From CAWHNT01 sp963830775 (GTDB taxonomy: Bacteria; Pseudomonadota; Alphaproteobacteria; Geminicoccales; Geminicoccaceae): 64,000 nt of DNA. The notes under the pieces were generated by a model, which was not told the origin of the DNA, ran no database searches, and saw nothing but the letters and a program-made list of their open reading frames with translations. The translations under genes and the position numbers were made by a program. The stretch is from the NCBI GenBank assembly GCA_963830775.1, contig CAWHNT010000037.1:372001-436000 (forward strand). Direction: 5' to 3'. Positions 48,426 to 56,548 of the stretch are shown here, in pieces (the stretch's first letter is position 1; every line of letters starts with the position of its first letter).

Positions 48426-49436
48426 CTAGTCCCGCTGCTCGAGGCCGAAGGCTTCGGCCAGCAGCTCGTAGGAGCGCAACCTGGCCGCGTGGTCGAAGAC
48501 GGCCGTCATCAGCATCAGCTCGTCCGCCCGCACCGCCTCCACCATGGCGAGCAGCGTCTCGCGCACCCGGGCCGGGCTGCCGACGATCAGGCGGGAACGG
48601 TTGCCCGGCGTAGCGCGCTCCTCGGCCGGCGAGCGCACATAGGCCAGCGCCTCCTCGGGGCTGGAGAGCGGGCCGTACTCGCCGCGGTTGCGGCGCAGAT
48701 AGTTGAGGTCGGCGCTCGACGCGAGCCGCTCGGCCTCCTCGTCCGTCTCGGCACAGATGGCGTGCGTGGTCAGGATCGCGTGCGGGCGATCCAGCCACTG
48801 CGAGGCGCGGAAGTGGTCGCGGTAACGGCCGATCGCATCCGCCGCATCGTAGCTCGCGAAGTGCTGGGCGAAGGCGAAGCCGAGGCCGACCTGGGCCGCG
48901 AGCTCGCCGCTATAGTCGCTGGAGCCGAGCAGCCAGATCGGCGGCACCTCGACGTCCTCGGGCATGACCCGGATCGAGCGGAACGGATGATCCGCCGGGA
49001 AGCTGCCCGTCTTCCAGAGCAGCAGCTCCTGGAAGCGCTCGAGGAAGTCGTCGGCACCGCCACCCTGGCGTCGGCGCAAAGCGAGCGTGGTCATGGGGTC
49101 GGTGCCGGGTGCTCGGCCGATGCCGAGGTCGATCCGGCCCGGATAGAGCCCCTCCAGCACCTTGAACCGCTCGGCCACCATGAGCGGCGCATGGTTGGGC
49201 AGCATCACGCCGCCCGCCCCGACACGCAGGTGCCGGGTCGCCGCGGCGATGGCCCCGATCATGATCTCGGGGGCGCCACTCGCCACCGAAGGCAGGTTGT
49301 GGTGCTCCGCCACCCAGAAGCGGCGAAAGCCCAGCCGGTCCACGAGCCGCGCAAGGTCGATCGTGTTGCGCAGCGAGGCGGCCCCGGGCGTGGCCGTGGT
49401 GACGAAGGAGAGATCGAGAACGGAGAGCGGGATCAT
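48426..49436 (-). CDS. LLM class flavin-dependent oxidoreductase
   Basis: A 336-residue luciferase-like monooxygenase: MIPLSVLDLSFVTT start (the LSVLDLS pattern of the MsnO8/YhbW subgroup), FWVAEHHNLPSVASGAPEIMIG, GVMLPNHAPLMVAERFKVLE and IDLGIGRAPGTD. It needs reduced FMN supplied by another enzyme. I use ATG 49436; 72 upstream codons have no family similarity. It is divergent from hpt by 131 bases. Confidence 0.9.
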   Translation of the reverse strand: MIPLSVLDLSFVTTATPGAASLRNTIDLARLVDRLGFRRFWVAEHHNLPSVASGAPEIMIGAIAAATRHLRVGAGGVMLPNHAPLMVAERFKVLEGLYPGRIDLGIGRAPGTDPMTTLALRRRQGGGADDFLERFQELLLWKTGSFPADHPFRSIRVMPEDVEVPPIWLLGSSDYSGELAAQVGLGFAFAQHFASYDAADAIGRYRDHFRASQWLDRPHAILTTHAICAETDEEAERLASSADLNYLRRNRGEYGPLSSPEEALAYVRSPAEERATPGNRSRLIVGSPARVRETLLAMVEAVRADELMLMTAVFDHAARLRSYELLAEAFGLEQRD

Positions 49437-49567
49437 CGATCCAGAACTGGGGATGCCGCCGGCCGGGACAAGTCGGGCACCCGGTCGTCGCAGGTTCCCG
49501 CTTTTCCGCTGTTCGATCGGCTGCCGTCGCCTTATCCGCGGCCTGACGGCGGCGGGAGGAACGGCAG

Positions 49568-50107
49568 GTGCGCGAGCACAGCGTCGAGCAGCTCTTCGAT
49601 GAGGCCACAGTGGCGGCACGGGTGGGGGAGCTGGCGGGCGAGATCGCGGCAACCCTGCCGCCCGAGTTCACCTTCGTGGCACTGCTGCAGGGCAGCTTCG
49701 TGTTCGCGGCCGATCTGGTGCGGGCGCTGAGCCGGCTTGGCTGCGCGCCACGGGTCGAGTTCATGCGGGTGTCGAGCTACGGGCACGATACGAAGAGCTC
49801 GGGCATCGTGAGCCTGATGGGCGATGCGCCGCAGGCGGTGCGCGGGGAGCCCGTGCTGCTGGTGGACGACATCCACGATACCGGCCGGACGCTGGCCTTC
49901 ACCCGCAGCTTCCTGATCGAGCGGGGTGCCACGCGGGTCTGGACCTGCACGCTCCTGGACAAGCCGTCGCGGCGCGAGGTGGAGAGCACGGCCGACTTCG
50001 TGGGCTTCACCATCCCGGACGTGTTCGTCGTCGGCTACGGCATCGACTGGGCCGAGCGTTACCGGCATTTGCCGTATATCGGGCGGGTCGTCATGCCTAC
50101 GGCTTAG
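49568..50107 (+). CDS. hpt: hypoxanthine phosphoribosyltransferase
   Basis: A 179-residue purine salvage enzyme. The PRPP-binding loop is VLLVDDIHDTGRTL and the flexible loop SSYGHDTKSSG; DVFVVGYGIDWAERYRHLPYIG supplies the purine-contacting Val/Asp region. It makes IMP/GMP from hypoxanthine/guanine and PRPP. GTG 49568 has GGAGG nine bases upstream. It is the last intact core gene before the insertion-rich region. Confidence 0.94.
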   Translation: MREHSVEQLFDEATVAARVGELAGEIAATLPPEFTFVALLQGSFVFAADLVRALSRLGCAPRVEFMRVSSYGHDTKSSGIVSLMGDAPQAVRGEPVLLVDDIHDTGRTLAFTRSFLIERGATRVWTCTLLDKPSRREVESTADFVGFTIPDVFVVGYGIDWAERYRHLPYIGRVVMPTA

Positions 50108-50164
50108 GTCCATCTGCCATGCGACACGGCCGGTTGCCTGCATTCCGAATTCGGGCTAGGGCCA

Positions 50165-50300
50165 TAGAAGCCCTCAGCAGGCGTTCCTCGGGCGCCGCTG
50201 ATCCGCCGGCTGGCAAGCGCGAGAACCAGACCTCGTCCTCAAAGCGCAGCGCGCAGTGCGGTAGACCCTGGGCCAGGCTGATCAGCCGGTCGCGGCGGCG
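50165..50300 (-). pseudogene. fragment of an IS630-type transposase
   Basis: On the minus strand, directly outside the larger transposase, the frame ending at 50300 reads RRRDRLISLAQGLPHCALRFEDEVWFSRLP. The F-x-D-E-V-W piece matches the second catalytic Asp-Glu region of IS630-family transposases. It has neither start nor end, so it is a remnant cut by the neighbouring insertion. The stretch 50108-50164 shows nothing else. Confidence 0.45.
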
Positions 50301-50304
50301 TTTT

Positions 50305-51756
50305 TTCTAGACCGGCAAAGCTGGCTGGCAGAGTTGGTGCTCGATCGCGCTCAGGAAGGCTTGCGGGTAGCGGCGGAAGCGGCAACGTAGGACACGGGAT
50401 CGGCGCCTCTGCTCGAGGCCGTGGCGAACCTCGCGCCACTGGCGCCGATCAGTCAGGGCGAGATCGCGTGCCTCATAGCGGCGAAGTCGGGTGAGTGCCG
50501 CCGCGACGAGCCGCACCGGGCCACGCAGCACTATGCCGGGTGAGGCGGTCTTGCGGCCGGTTGCCCGCCGCTCGTGGCGGCGGTGCGCGCCGAACAGGCG
50601 CTCGAGGTCGTTGTTGGTGCGCGGCAGGCCGGCTACGGCGTAGCTGTGGAATAGGCCGGGCCGGTAGCTGCGGGTTACCTTGAGGAAGTGGTCGACAGCG
50701 CCGGCGAGGGTGCCGGCCCTGGCGCGGTGGCGGGCGATGGCAGCGATGAGACCGGCAAAGCGGCGGGCGACCGCAGCCGCGTCAAGACCAGCCTCGTTGT
50801 TCAGGATCCGCGCCGCGTGATGCACCCAGCCATAGGCGCGGCGGATGTCCGGCCAGAGATCGCGCGTGTGCCCCAAGGCGTTCGTGATCAGCCGGCGCAA
50901 ACGCTGCAGGAGCCTCGTCATCCCCCTTTTTCCGCCACCCGGTCGAGGCTGGCGACGACTGCCTTGAGCCGGCCCTCGAGCCGCAGCCCGAGGCCGCAAG
51001 CGGTGGCTGCCCATCGTCGGTGATGGCGCTGCGGACCGCCGCGCAGTAGCCGCGCACCCCTCGCGCCTCAGCATCGTCTCGGTCCTCCACGGCGCGCTCG
51101 ATTGGCCGTACGCCACGGATCCGCTTCTTCAGCTCCTTCTTGGCGTGCCGGTCGGCCTCGAAGATCGGGTGTGCGGCCTCACGCAGGTAGTGGAACTGGC
51201 AGAGCTGGTGAGGCACCACGGGCAGATCCATCCTCTCCGCCTGGCGGTGCTGGCCGGCGCTGAGCGCTCGTGACTGGCACGCCGGCCTCGCCGCGCACCT
51301 GCGCAGCAGCGCGGTGAGGTCCCGCTGTCGAGGACAGCGGCTTCTCAAGCAGAACCTCGCCCGACAGGCACTCGCGCACGACCCACAAGACCTCGTGGCC
51401 GACATCCGGCTGGAGGCCATCGAGCGCCAGGATCACCCGGCCCTGCCCGACCAGGGCCACCCGCAGCCGGTCGTCGTCGGCCAGCGAGGTCGCCATGAGC
51501 TCATCGTAGCGGTCGAGCAGGTTGGTGACCGTCCGCTCCGCGATCACCACCCCGCGCTCGCGCAAGACGCCGTGCATCTCCGGCACGCTCTTGTGCTCGC
51601 GATAGCGCAAGGCACCGATCAGGGCGATGATATCGAGCCCAAACTCGTGCTGCGGCAGGACGAGGCTACCCTCACTCTCCGGCCGGTACGGTCGGCGATG
51701 GTGCTGACAACCCGGGGTCTCACAGCGCCGGATATGCAGCCGCAGGTGGACAAGAA
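50305..51756. mobile_element. insertion sequence with zinc-ribbon transposase (IS-1)
   Basis: A ~1.45 kb element. Its ends are placed tentatively by imperfect inverted repeats TTCTAGACC (50305-50313) and GGACAAGAA (51748-51756), 7 of 9 complementary, and by the point where PQQ dehydrogenase coding resumes (about 51761). No target duplication was found. It removes the signal peptide and start of the dehydrogenase gene. Confidence 0.55.
50307..51751 (-). CDS. transposase of IS-1 (at least two frameshifts)
   Basis: Three frames read in order. First: a Cys-rich ribbon RRCETPGCQHHRRPYRPESEG, GLDIIALIGALRYREHKSVPEMHGVL, a helix-turn-helix region, LDGLQPDVGHEVLWVVRECLSG. Second: LPVVPHQLCQFHYLREAAHPIFEADRHAKKELKKR in part, a helical region with RGYCAAVRSAITDDG. 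Third: WVHHAARILNNEAGLDAAAV, GLPRTNNDLERLFGAHRRHERRATGRK to the stop at 50307. The element family is one I know only as an unclassified transposase group. No start codon remains near 51751, so the N-terminus is cut or lost. Confidence 0.7.
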
Positions 51757-51760
51757 TACG

Positions 51761-52190
51761 AGCGTAAACGTGCGCTGGTATGCCGAGAAGGAAGAGGGCA
51801 ACTGGCTGCACCATCACCGCACCTATGCCGGCCATCGCTTCGCGCCGCTCAAGGAGATCAACAAGGACACGGTGAAGAACCTCAAGGTCGCCTGGACCCT
51901 GGGTCTGGGCGGCATCGAGCCCGGCGGCATCTGGAGCCATGGCGGTCTCGAGGGCACGCCGATCGCCGAGGACGGCTTCCTCTACGTCACCGACGGCTGG
52001 GGCTCGGTCTACAAGGTCGACACCCACGGCGGTAAGGGTGTCCTGCTCTGGAAGATGGACCCGAAGACCGACCGCGACTGGGCCGGTGCGGTCGCCTGCT
52101 GCGGCGTGGACAATCGCGGCGTGGCGCTCTGGAACGACAAGTCGTCGCAGCACGCTTGTGGGCGGCCTCGTCGCCACCGACAAGGACCGG
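51761..52190 (+). pseudogene. PQQ-dependent alcohol dehydrogenase, 5' fragment
   Basis: Residues such as EEGNWLHHHRTYAGHRFAPLKEIN, KNLKVAWTLGLGG, GTPIAEDGFLYVTDGWGSVYKVD and the vicinal disulfide Cys-Cys in AVACCGVDNRGVALWNDK identify a methanol/ethanol-type PQQ dehydrogenase. The signal peptide and start are missing at the IS-1 junction. One extra base near 52145 shifts to STLVGGLVATDKD, where the coding stops at the IS630-type insert. It would lie in the periplasm if intact. The 3' part resumes at 53039. Confidence 0.85.
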
Positions 52191-53040
52191 CTGAGCCAGC
52201 GGTCGCGGAGATACTGGCAGATCGCTCGAGCTGGCTGAGCTCGGGGCGTAAGGCGGCGAGGTGGATCAGGGTCAGGTTGACCGGCAAGGTCAGGTCCTCG
52301 CTGACGTGCCAGCCGGCGCCGTCGAGGACGAGCGCGGCGTGGCTCCCGGCCGGCACGGCGCGGGCCAGCTCGGCGAGGAAGACGTCCATGGCCGCGGTCG
52401 AGACCTCGGGCAGGACCAGTGCCATGCCCTCGCCGCGCTCGGGACAGACCGCGCCGAACAGGTAGGCGGAGGCGAAGCCCTGTTGGCGCACACCGCGCGG
52501 GCGGACCCCCTTCTGGTACCAGACATGGGTGACGCCGCCCTTCTGGCCGACCCGCGCCTCGTCCATGAACCACAGCTCGATCCGCTTCCCGGTGTGCTCG
52601 CGCGCGAGCCCCTCGATCAGGCCGGGCAGAGCTTTTTGAACCGCTCCTGCGCCTTCAGATAGGCCTTGGGGTGGACCGGCCGGGCCTTCTGCCAGGAGAG
52701 GTCGAGGCCCTTGAGCAGCCTGAGCATCCCGGCCTCGCGGTAGCGGACGCCGAAGCGACGCTCGACCACATCGCACAAGTCGCGGGCACGCCAGGCGACG
52801 TAGCCTTGCCGTTTCAGGTCCTGGCCGCTCAGGACAAGCGCGTTGAGCACGGCCTGCTGCCCCTCGTCCAAGGCACAGGGACGGCCGGATCGAGGCCGGT
52901 CCCGCAGGCCCTCGACACCCTCCTCGTTGTAGCGGTGCACCCAGTCGCCAAGCGTCTGCCCGGTCATCCCCGCGAGCCTTACGGCTTCCTCGCGGGGCAG
53001 GCCGTCGAGCGCGTGGCAAGAGCAAGGAGGCTGGCGCACA
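52188..53040 (-). mobile_element. IS630-family transposase fragment inserted in the PQQ dehydrogenase
   Basis: The DDE transposase is almost complete but lacks both ends. In order: SLLALAT, then ALDGLPREEAVRLAGMTGQTLGDWVHRYN (helix-turn-helix), RFGVRYREAGMLRLLKGL, then IELWFMDEARVGQKG (first Asp), ALVLDGAGWH (second Asp), and RPELSQLE (Glu), ending YLRDRWLSR. Frame changes lie near 53010, at the A5G run 52632-52638, and near 52228; all three are deletion-type. About 60 dehydrogenase residues are missing between the flanks, so the insertion came with a deletion, or the assembly is faulty here. No clear terminal repeats or TA duplication are present. Confidence 0.75.
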
Positions 53041-54097
53041 CACGACCATCCCGATGAAGGGCGAGCCGGGCGGCGACACCTGGAAGGACAGCCACAACGC
53101 GGCCGCTACCGGCGGTGGGTCGACCTGGGTCACCGGCACCTACGATCCCGAGACCAACACGCTGGTCTGGGGTATCGGCAATCCGGGTCCGGACTGGGAC
53201 CACGAGTATCGTCCCGGTGACAACCTCTATACCGACAGCACGCTGGGGCTCGACGCCGACACCGGCAAGATCAAGTGGCACTTCCAGCACACGCCGAACG
53301 ACCCGTTCGACTATGACAGCGTGTCCGAGAACCTGCTGGTCGACCTTCCGGATGGGCAGAAGCTGGCGATCGAGGCGGACCGCAACGGCTTCGCCTATGC
53401 CGTCGACCGCAATGACGGGCGCTTCGTCTGGGGTGTGCCCTTCGTGAAGAAGGTGTCCTGGACCAAGGGCCTCGACGCCGAGACCGGCATGCCGCTCGAG
53501 TACGACCCGAAGAAGGACATCCAGCCCTATCTCGGCAAGCCCGACCGCAACAACCTGGTCACCATGATCTGCCCGGGCAATATGGGCGGCAAGAACTGGC
53601 CGCCGACCGCGTACCACCCGGATCTGAAGATGTGGTACATCCCGGTGATCGAGAGCTGCAACCAGATCAAGGTGCAGCCCATGGTGCCGGGCGAGTCGTT
53701 CAAGCCCAGGGAGTTCTTCACCGGCGGCGGCCCGAGCCAGCCCGAGCGCATCACCGGCAGCCTTACCGCCATCGACGTCACGACCGGCAAGGTCGTCGCC
53801 AAGCACGAGACCAAGTTCCCGCTCCTTGGCGGCGTGCTGGCCACGCCCGACCTCGTGTTCACGGGCCATCCTTCGGGCGAGCTTGCGGCCTACGACGCGA
53901 AGACGCTGGAGCAGCTCTGGGAGTTCAGCACCGGCTCCGGCATCAACGCCCCGCCGATGACGTTCACGGTGGACGGCAAGCAGTACATAGCACTGCTGGT
54001 CGGCCTGGGTGGTGCCTGGCCCAAGTGGTTCGTCGACGGCACGCCCGAGCTCAAGAGCATGCAGCCGGGCTCGGTGCTCTACGTCTTCAGCCTCTGA
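53039..54097 (+). pseudogene. PQQ-dependent alcohol dehydrogenase, 3' fragment, lanthanide-type signature
   Basis: About 350 residues from TTIPMKGEPGGDTWKDSHN to the true C-terminus MQPGSVLYVFSL. It carries the eight-propeller tryptophan-docking repeats, LGLDADTGKIKWHFQHTPNDPFDYDSV in part, where catalytic Asp at 53309-53311 is followed two residues later by Asp (53315-53317); an Asp-x-Asp here marks lanthanide-using enzymes (XoxF/ExaF type), whereas MxaF has Ala. CPGNMGGKNWPPTAYHP is also typical. An ATG at 53054 gives an open frame, but without its front half it cannot be active. Confidence 0.87.
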
Positions 54098-54159
54098 CAT
54101 TGTCCGGGTGCGCGGTCTTCGGGCCGCGCACCGCCTCCCGGGCCGGAGGGAGAGAACCG

Positions 54160-54693
54160 ATGCGCTCGATGAGATCCCACCCGGTCCTGGCGGCCGGGCT
54201 TGGCTTTCTTTTCACGATGATCCTGGCGCAGCCTGTCGCCAGCCAGCCTGCGACGCCGGCCGACGACGCCGGCAAGCGGGTGTTCAAGGACGCCTGCGCC
54301 GGCTGCCACAAATGGCACGGCGCCGGCGGCGGCGGCTATGGCGGTGCCGCGCTGTCGCTCCGTCAGAGCCAGCTGACCCACGACCAGCTGGTCGAGACCA
54401 TCGCCTGCGGCCGCCCGAGCACCGGCATGCCCTTCCACAAGCGGGGAGCCTACGATGACGGCTCCTGCTTCGGGCTGAAGAAGGCCGATCTGGGCAAGGA
54501 CATGCCGCCCGAGGCGAACCGCTTCCTGCGGCCGCCCGAGGTCGAGGCCGTGGTCGCCTATGTCACCCAGCATGTTCAGGGCAAGGGTGCCCCGAACCTT
54601 GTCGAGTGCCGGGAGTTCTGGGGCGAGCAGTCCCGGGCCTGCAACGACTACAAGGACGAGCAGGCTGGTGCCGGGCAGAAGACCGGAGGCTGA
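54160..54693 (+). CDS. cytochrome c partner of the PQQ dehydrogenase
   Basis: A 177-residue periplasmic c-type cytochrome: signal peptide (residues 1-28, ending PVASQP), haem site CAGCHKWHG at about residue 46, and a distal Met candidate in GRPSTGMPFHK or DMPPEANRFL. The C-terminal tail has an extra Cys pair (VECREFWGEQSRACNDY). GGAGGGAGAG precedes ATG 54160. It lies 62 bases after the dehydrogenase and would accept its electrons. Confidence 0.88.
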   Translation: MRSMRSHPVLAAGLGFLFTMILAQPVASQPATPADDAGKRVFKDACAGCHKWHGAGGGGYGGAALSLRQSQLTHDQLVETIACGRPSTGMPFHKRGAYDDGSCFGLKKADLGKDMPPEANRFLRPPEVEAVVAYVTQHVQGKGAPNLVECREFWGEQSRACNDYKDEQAGAGQKTGG

Positions 54694-54694
54694 G

Positions 54695-55339
54695 ATGCAT
54701 AGGTCATGGTCAGCGTTGGCGGGCCTCGCCGCCGTCATGCTGGCGGGCTCGGCAGCAGCCGATCCGGCCGAGAACGACCTGCGCCAGTTCCGGGTCGGGA
54801 TGCCGGTGGCCGAGCTGCCGAGCCATGGCTATGTCGACCTCGCCTGCAGCAGCAGTCCGGAGCGCACGCTCAAGGGCTGGGCCGACTATGCCCTCTGCCC
54901 TGCCGACGGGCGCGGGCTGCACGGCGTCAGCTTCCGGTACGACGAGTCGGAGTATCCGCTGGCGGCCATGGACGACAGGTACGAGGGCACCAAGGTGGCC
55001 GGGCATCCGGTCACCCTCACCCTCCTGATCGGCAATGACCGGCGCGTGGACGGGCTCGAGATCGCGACCGACCCCAAGGCCCGGCTCTATCTGCGCAAGA
55101 AGGCGTTCCTGTTCGCGGGCCAGGTCAAGTCGCGCTACGGCGAGGAGGGCTGGACCTGCACGAGCCAGCCTCCGGCGGGCGACGAGGAGCCGGTGGGCGG
55201 CGTGTTCGTGAAGGAGCACTGCGAGAAGAAGGCGGACCAGCGCCACTTCATCCTGGAGAGCGAGCTCTTCCGCCATGCCGGCCAGGACCTCAAGGACTTC
55301 GTCAGCGGCGCCCGGCTCACCATCCTCCACGCCGGCTGA
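54695..55339 (+). CDS. exported protein of unknown function, dehydrogenase operon
   Basis: A 214-residue protein with a signal peptide (MHRSWSALAGLAAVMLAGSAAAD). The mature part has four cysteines spaced as two likely disulfides (LACSSSPERT, ALCPADG, WTCTSQ, EHCEKK) and a globular alpha/beta look (FRVGMPVAELPSHGYVDL). It begins one base after the cytochrome stop, so it is translated with it and may assist the PQQ dehydrogenase or cytochrome in the periplasm. I do not recognise a named family. Confidence 0.75.
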   Translation: MHRSWSALAGLAAVMLAGSAAADPAENDLRQFRVGMPVAELPSHGYVDLACSSSPERTLKGWADYALCPADGRGLHGVSFRYDESEYPLAAMDDRYEGTKVAGHPVTLTLLIGNDRRVDGLEIATDPKARLYLRKKAFLFAGQVKSRYGEEGWTCTSQPPAGDEEPVGGVFVKEHCEKKADQRHFILESELFRHAGQDLKDFVSGARLTILHAG

Positions 55340-55358
55340 GATCAGCGCCGCCGGTGCC

Positions 55359-55430
55359 ATGACGGGCCTCTTCGACCTCATGGGCCGGACGGCCCTGGTC
55401 GACGGCGGACACCTCCAGTCCTCGCACTGA
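55359..55430 (+). pseudogene. remnant of a short-chain dehydrogenase start
   Basis: A 23-codon reading frame MTGLFDLMGRTALVDGGHLQSSH matches the first residues of SDR enzymes of the gluconate 5-dehydrogenase type (LFDLTGRxALVTGG), then ends before the nucleotide site is complete. It is too short to be a gene and lies at the edge between the dehydrogenase operon and the chaperone genes; I read it as a scar of an earlier rearrangement. Confidence 0.5.
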
Positions 55431-55437
55431 GGGGCGG

Positions 55438-55905
55438 TCAGGCCCGGATCGGCTGGTTCAGATGATGGCTGTCGCCGGCCACCGTCCCGGACTGCGCCAC
55501 GCTCATCCCGCGCAGCCGGCGTGCCCACTGCTGCGCCGCCTCGACCAGGTCGCCCACCTTGTCGACGAAGCGCTCGGCGTCGACTTCCTCGAGATCGAGC
55601 CGGGCCATCAGCACCGCGTGCCCGCTCTCCGGCGCCAGGCCGAGCGCACCGCCGCCGGTCTCCCGCCAGGACGTGTTGGCGATCATGAGCGTGCGCAGCG
55701 CCTCCGCCATGCCGGCCTCGGGGATCGGCCCCAGATCGATGTGCAGCACGGCCAGCTCCGGGTCGTCGAAATACTGGATCAGCAGTGCCTGATCGTCGAT
55801 CGCGACCAGGCACTGGTCTTCCTCGTCCAGGCTCAAGCCGGCCACGCCCAGCTCTGCCGCCAGGTTCTCCAGCGCCCCGTCGATCCGTCGCACCACGTCA
55901 GCCAT
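55438..55905 (-). CDS. CesT-like type III secretion chaperone (chaperone 1)
   Basis: A 155-residue acidic protein with the CesT/Tir-chaperone pattern: ADVVRRIDGALENLAAELG helix, LDEEDQCLVAIDDQALLIQYFDDPELAVLHIDLGPIP strands in part, then LRTLMIANTSWRETGGGALGLAPESGHAVLMARLDL. The shared L-x-A-N-x-x-W-R-x-T-x-G-x-x-L-G core matches chaperone 2. Start ATG 55905 has GGAGCGGGGAG upstream. Such proteins hold effectors unfolded for the type III export gate. It is divergent from chaperone 2; no apparatus genes are in view. Confidence 0.75.
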   Translation of the reverse strand: MADVVRRIDGALENLAAELGVAGLSLDEEDQCLVAIDDQALLIQYFDDPELAVLHIDLGPIPEAGMAEALRTLMIANTSWRETGGGALGLAPESGHAVLMARLDLEEVDAERFVDKVGDLVEAAQQWARRLRGMSVAQSGTVAGDSHHLNQPIRA

Positions 55906-56055
55906 GTCGCTCCCCGCTCCGCCCGCCACCTCGATCCCCGCGATTGAGCAGCATAGGTCGTGCCTGCGCAAGCCTTGCCGCAGCCGTCCGAAAATGCTTG
56001 TACGGTCAAGCAGGTCGGGCTATGCATCTGCGGTGTCGGGATGGGGGTGGGCTGG

Positions 56056-56518
56056 ATGAGCGATCGTCTGCAAGCCGAGGCGCTGTTGCGCGAGTACGGG
56101 GACGTGACCGGGCTGGGGGCGTTGGCCTTCGACGACGAGGGCCATTGCCGGCTCGAGTTCAACGAGCGGGTCCTGGTCGACATCGCCTTCGACGAGCCGC
56201 GCGGGGCCATCGTGCTGATGACGCCTTTGGGCGAGGTGCGGCTGGGCGAGCGGCCCGAGCTTGCGGCCGACATGCTGGATGCCAACGCCCTCTGGCGTGG
56301 CACCAGAGGGGCGACGCTGGGGATCGATCGGGCGAGCGGCCTTGCCGTGCTCGCCCTGGCCGTGCCGCTGGCCGGGCTGGAGCTGGGCAGGTTGGAGAGC
56401 CGGGTCGACGAGTTCGTGGGCACCGCCGGGCGCTGGCTCGACCGGGTCGTGGCCACGGCCGACAGCGGCAACAGTGTCGAACGGCGACCGTGCCGATCCG
56501 CTGCAGATGCGCGTCTGA
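56056..56518 (+). CDS. CesT-like type III secretion chaperone (chaperone 2, one frameshift)
   Basis: A protein of about 153 residues. It opens LQAEALLREYGDVTGLGALAFDDEGHCRLEF in part, then IAFDEPRGAIVLMTPLGEVR, and the core MLDANALWRGTRGATLGIDRASGLAVLALAVPLAG. Near 56475 one extra base diverts the first frame; the next frame gives TVSNGDRADPLQMRV and stops at 56518, a natural length. It ends 30 bases before the large gene on the same strand, the standard place for a cognate chaperone. The two chaperones share the same fold but are clearly different proteins. Confidence 0.75.
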
Positions 56519-56548
56519 GCTCAACAGGAACTACCAGGGTCACCCGCC

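Noticed and set aside
50119..50310. A 63-codon plus-strand gene after hpt.
   Set aside because: No ribosome site or homology; the opposite strand holds a better IS630-type fragment.
52192..53038. TGAGCCAGC and GCTGGCGCA as terminal inverted repeats of the IS630 element.
   Set aside because: TGAGCCAGC encodes part of the transposase (W-L-S) and the other copy lies in its N-terminal codons, so they are coding coincidences; no TA duplication is present.
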